Of a stretch of 16,577 nucleotides of DNA, positions 14,920-16,577 are shown in pieces. Position numbers and translations under genes: made by a program. Origin of the DNA: Bacteroidota bacterium (GTDB lineage Bacteria; Bacteroidota; Kryptoniia; Kryptoniales; JAKASW01); contig JAJYOS010000034.1 in assembly GCA_021796055.1 (NCBI GenBank), forward strand, positions 1-16,577, given 5' to 3'. The notes below the pieces were generated by a model. It saw only the letters and a program-made list of their open reading frames with translations, was not told the DNA's origin and made no database searches. Every line of letters starts with the position of its first letter. Within the stretch, counting starts at the first letter, position 1.

Positions 14920-16577
14920 ATGGGCGCAGCTGTAGAGTTTAATACTTTGACGGAGTTGTTCGCCGAACTCTGTAAAAAGTACTCGGGCACCGGGCGAGAG
15001 GTGTACAGGTATAAACTGGAAGGGAAGTATGTAGGCATAACCTACGACGAGTTATATTCCAAGGTTGAGCTGTTTGCGCACGGGCTCAGCTCACTCGGGT
15101 TGAAGCGCGGGGAGAAAATCGCAATCCTCTCGGAAAACAGGCCGGAGTGGCCCATAACGGATCTCGCGTCGCTCGCAATCGGAGCGATCGATGTACCGAT
15201 CTTCCCAACGCTGACCGCGAAACAGATCGAGTACATACTTGAAAACGGAGATGTTTCATTCGTTGTCGTGTCGAACACTTTTCAACTGAACAAGATTCTC
15301 CGGATCCGCGGAAACGTGAAGACCCTCCGCCAGGTCATAATCATGAATCCGAAAGAGAATCCGAAGGACAAGTCCGCTTTGGATTTTTCAGAAGTGTGCG
15401 AATTAGGGAGAAAGGGTCGGGATAAACACCGGGATCAGTTCGCCCAATGGCTTGCCGAGCCGAAACCGGAAGAGATTGCGACTATCATTTACACGAGCGG
15501 CACGACAGGCGAACCGAAAGGAGTCCTGCTGACCCACGGCAACTTCGCCGCAAACATCAAAGGAGCACTGGATCAGATTACTATTACAGATGAAGACTCG
15601 CTCCTGTCATTTCTCCCCATCTCGCACAGTTTCGAACGGATGGCCGGTTACTATACCGCACTTTCAGCGGGGGCTTGTGTGTCGTATGCCGAAAGCATCG
15701 AGACGGTAGCACAAAACCTTATGGAGGTCAGACCGACGATCGTCACTACCGTTCCAAGACTGTTCGAGCGAATCCACGCAACTATTTTGAAAAACGTCGA
15801 GTCCGGCTCGGCGGCAAAGAAGAAAATTTTCTATTGGGCTCTTTCGGTCGGAAGAGACTACGTCGCGGCAAGAAAGAAAGGGACGGTTGGCCCGCTCCTG
15901 AAGTCGGAATATCTGCTCGCCGACAAACTGGTTCTGTCCAAGGTGAAAGAGCGAACCGGCGGGCGCATAAGGTTCTTTGTGAGCGGGGGCGCAGCCTTGT
16001 CTCGGGAGCTGGGTGAGTTTTTCGAGGCCGTGGGAATCATGATCGTCGAAGGCTACGGGATGACAGAATGTTCGCCGGTAATTTCTGCAAACAGGGTCGA
16101 TGATTACAAGTTCGGTACGGTCGGCAAACCGCTGCGAAATGTTCAGGTTAAGATTGACGCGGACGGCGAAATACTAACACGCGGGCCTCACGTGATGACC
16201 GGATATTACAAAGACAAGGAATCGACAAGGGAGACAATCGACAGGGACGGCTGGCTGCACACGGGCGACATCGGACATTTCGACACCGACGGGTTCATAG
16301 TAATCACGGATCGCAAGAAACACCTGTTCGTCAACTCTGGCGGGAAGAACATCGCGCCGCAGCCAATAGAAAACCTGCTGCAGCAAAGCAAGTTCGTCGA
16401 TCAAGTGGTTCTCATCGGCGACAAGAGAAGGTTCAATACGGCGCTCATCGTCCCGGATTTCGAGTACTTGCGGGAGTTCGCGAAGGAACATCGCCTCAAA
16501 TACGAAAACGATGAAGAGCTGATGAACAACGAGAAGATATTGGATGCCATTAAGAAGGATATCGACAATCTTCCTTT
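14920..16577 (+). CDS. long-chain acyl-CoA synthetase (AMP-forming), 3' truncated
   Basis: An ANL-superfamily adenylating enzyme that activates fatty acids to acyl-CoA via acyl-AMP, cytoplasmic or membrane-peripheral. 552 residues are visible before the window ends; the family is about 600, so little is missing. Motifs in order: the P-loop YTSGTTGEPKG at 191-201, FLPISHSFER near 230, SGGAAL near 360, GYGMTE at 378-383, TGD at 448-450, and the hinge DRKK at 464-467 followed by SGGKNIAPQPIEN, the pattern of long-chain acyl-CoA synthetases (FAA1/FadD15-like) rather than acetyl-CoA synthetases. The ATG at 14920 follows TAGGAGGGC, a strong ribosome site, and the gene begins 28 bases after the peptidase stop, so it is probably the last visible gene of the symporter operon. 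The frame is open to the end of the window. Confidence 0.93.
   Translation, partial: MGAAVEFNTLTELFAELCKKYSGTGREVYRYKLEGKYVGITYDELYSKVELFAHGLSSLGLKRGEKIAILSENRPEWPITDLASLAIGAIDVPIFPTLTAKQIEYILENGDVSFVVVSNTFQLNKILRIRGNVKTLRQVIIMNPKENPKDKSALDFSEVCELGRKGRDKHRDQFAQWLAEPKPEEIATIIYTSGTTGEPKGVLLTHGNFAANIKGALDQITITDEDSLLSFLPISHSFERMAGYYTALSAGACVSYAESIETVAQNLMEVRPTIVTTVPRLFERIHATILKNVESGSAAKKKIFYWALSVGRDYVAARKKGTVGPLLKSEYLLADKLVLSKVKERTGGRIRFFVSGGAALSRELGEFFEAVGIMIVEGYGMTECSPVISANRVDDYKFGTVGKPLRNVQVKIDADGEILTRGPHVMTGYYKDKESTRETIDRDGWLHTGDIGHFDTDGFIVITDRKKHLFVNSGGKNIAPQPIENLLQQSKFVDQVVLIGDKRRFNTALIVPDFEYLREFAKEHRLKYENDEELMNNEKILDAIKKDIDNLP

Noticed and set aside
1..16577. tRNA, rRNA, CRISPR, transposase or phage genes
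   Set aside because: I saw no cloverleaf, repeated spacer array, inverted-repeat-bounded element or integrase-like protein on either strand.

Overview
The window is about 16.6 kb of chromosomal bacterial DNA of roughly balanced base composition, densely coding, with no RNA genes, insertion sequences or CRISPR array that I can see. LptF/LptG permeases and an outer-membrane beta-barrel protein ending in phenylalanine point to a Gram-negative cell. Three traits fit the Bacteroidota/Chlorobiota/Ignavibacteriota (FCB) group best: the lengthened LptF, the type of heterodimeric ABC exporter, and an upstream element that also fits the Bacteroidota promoter pattern. That placement is inference; no marker gene is present.

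Region 1 (1-3777, +) is a tight cluster. It holds the C-terminal part of an ABC exporter half-transporter cut by the window edge, a D-isomer-specific 2-hydroxyacid dehydrogenase, and a second, complete ABC exporter half-transporter. Gaps are 6 and 1 bases, so the dehydrogenase sits between the two halves of what is probably a heterodimeric YheI/YheH-like exporter. Two GC-rich hairpins follow. Region 2 (3883-6787, +) carries class I fructose-1,6-bisphosphatase (gluconeogenesis) and a secreted gamma-glutamyltransferase (periplasmic glutathione and gamma-glutamyl peptide breakdown). The latter has a plausible promoter of its own. A non-coding stretch of about 370 bases (6788-7160) separates these from the convergent region 3.

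Region 3 (7161-9649, -) is an lptF-lptG pair, the inner-membrane permease subunits that pull lipopolysaccharide toward the outer membrane. lptG most likely begins at a CTG overlapping the lptF stop (CTGA). Region 4 (9851-16577, +) is a divergent probable operon. It holds a sodium:solute symporter split by a one-base frameshift, a 75-residue two-helix membrane protein, a 1037-residue M1-type zinc peptidase fused to an outer-membrane barrel that resembles Omp85, and a long-chain acyl-CoA synthetase cut by the window end. The short lptF-symporter gap holds a good sigma70-like promoter for the symporter, overlapped by a minus-strand TATAAT.

The window looks like envelope and central-metabolism housekeeping rather than a mobile or defence island. 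The most unusual items are the peptidase-barrel fusion, the frameshifted symporter with its small partner, the CTG start of lptG, and the dehydrogenase nested in an ABC exporter operon. I found no clear sign of a wholly new multi-gene system.
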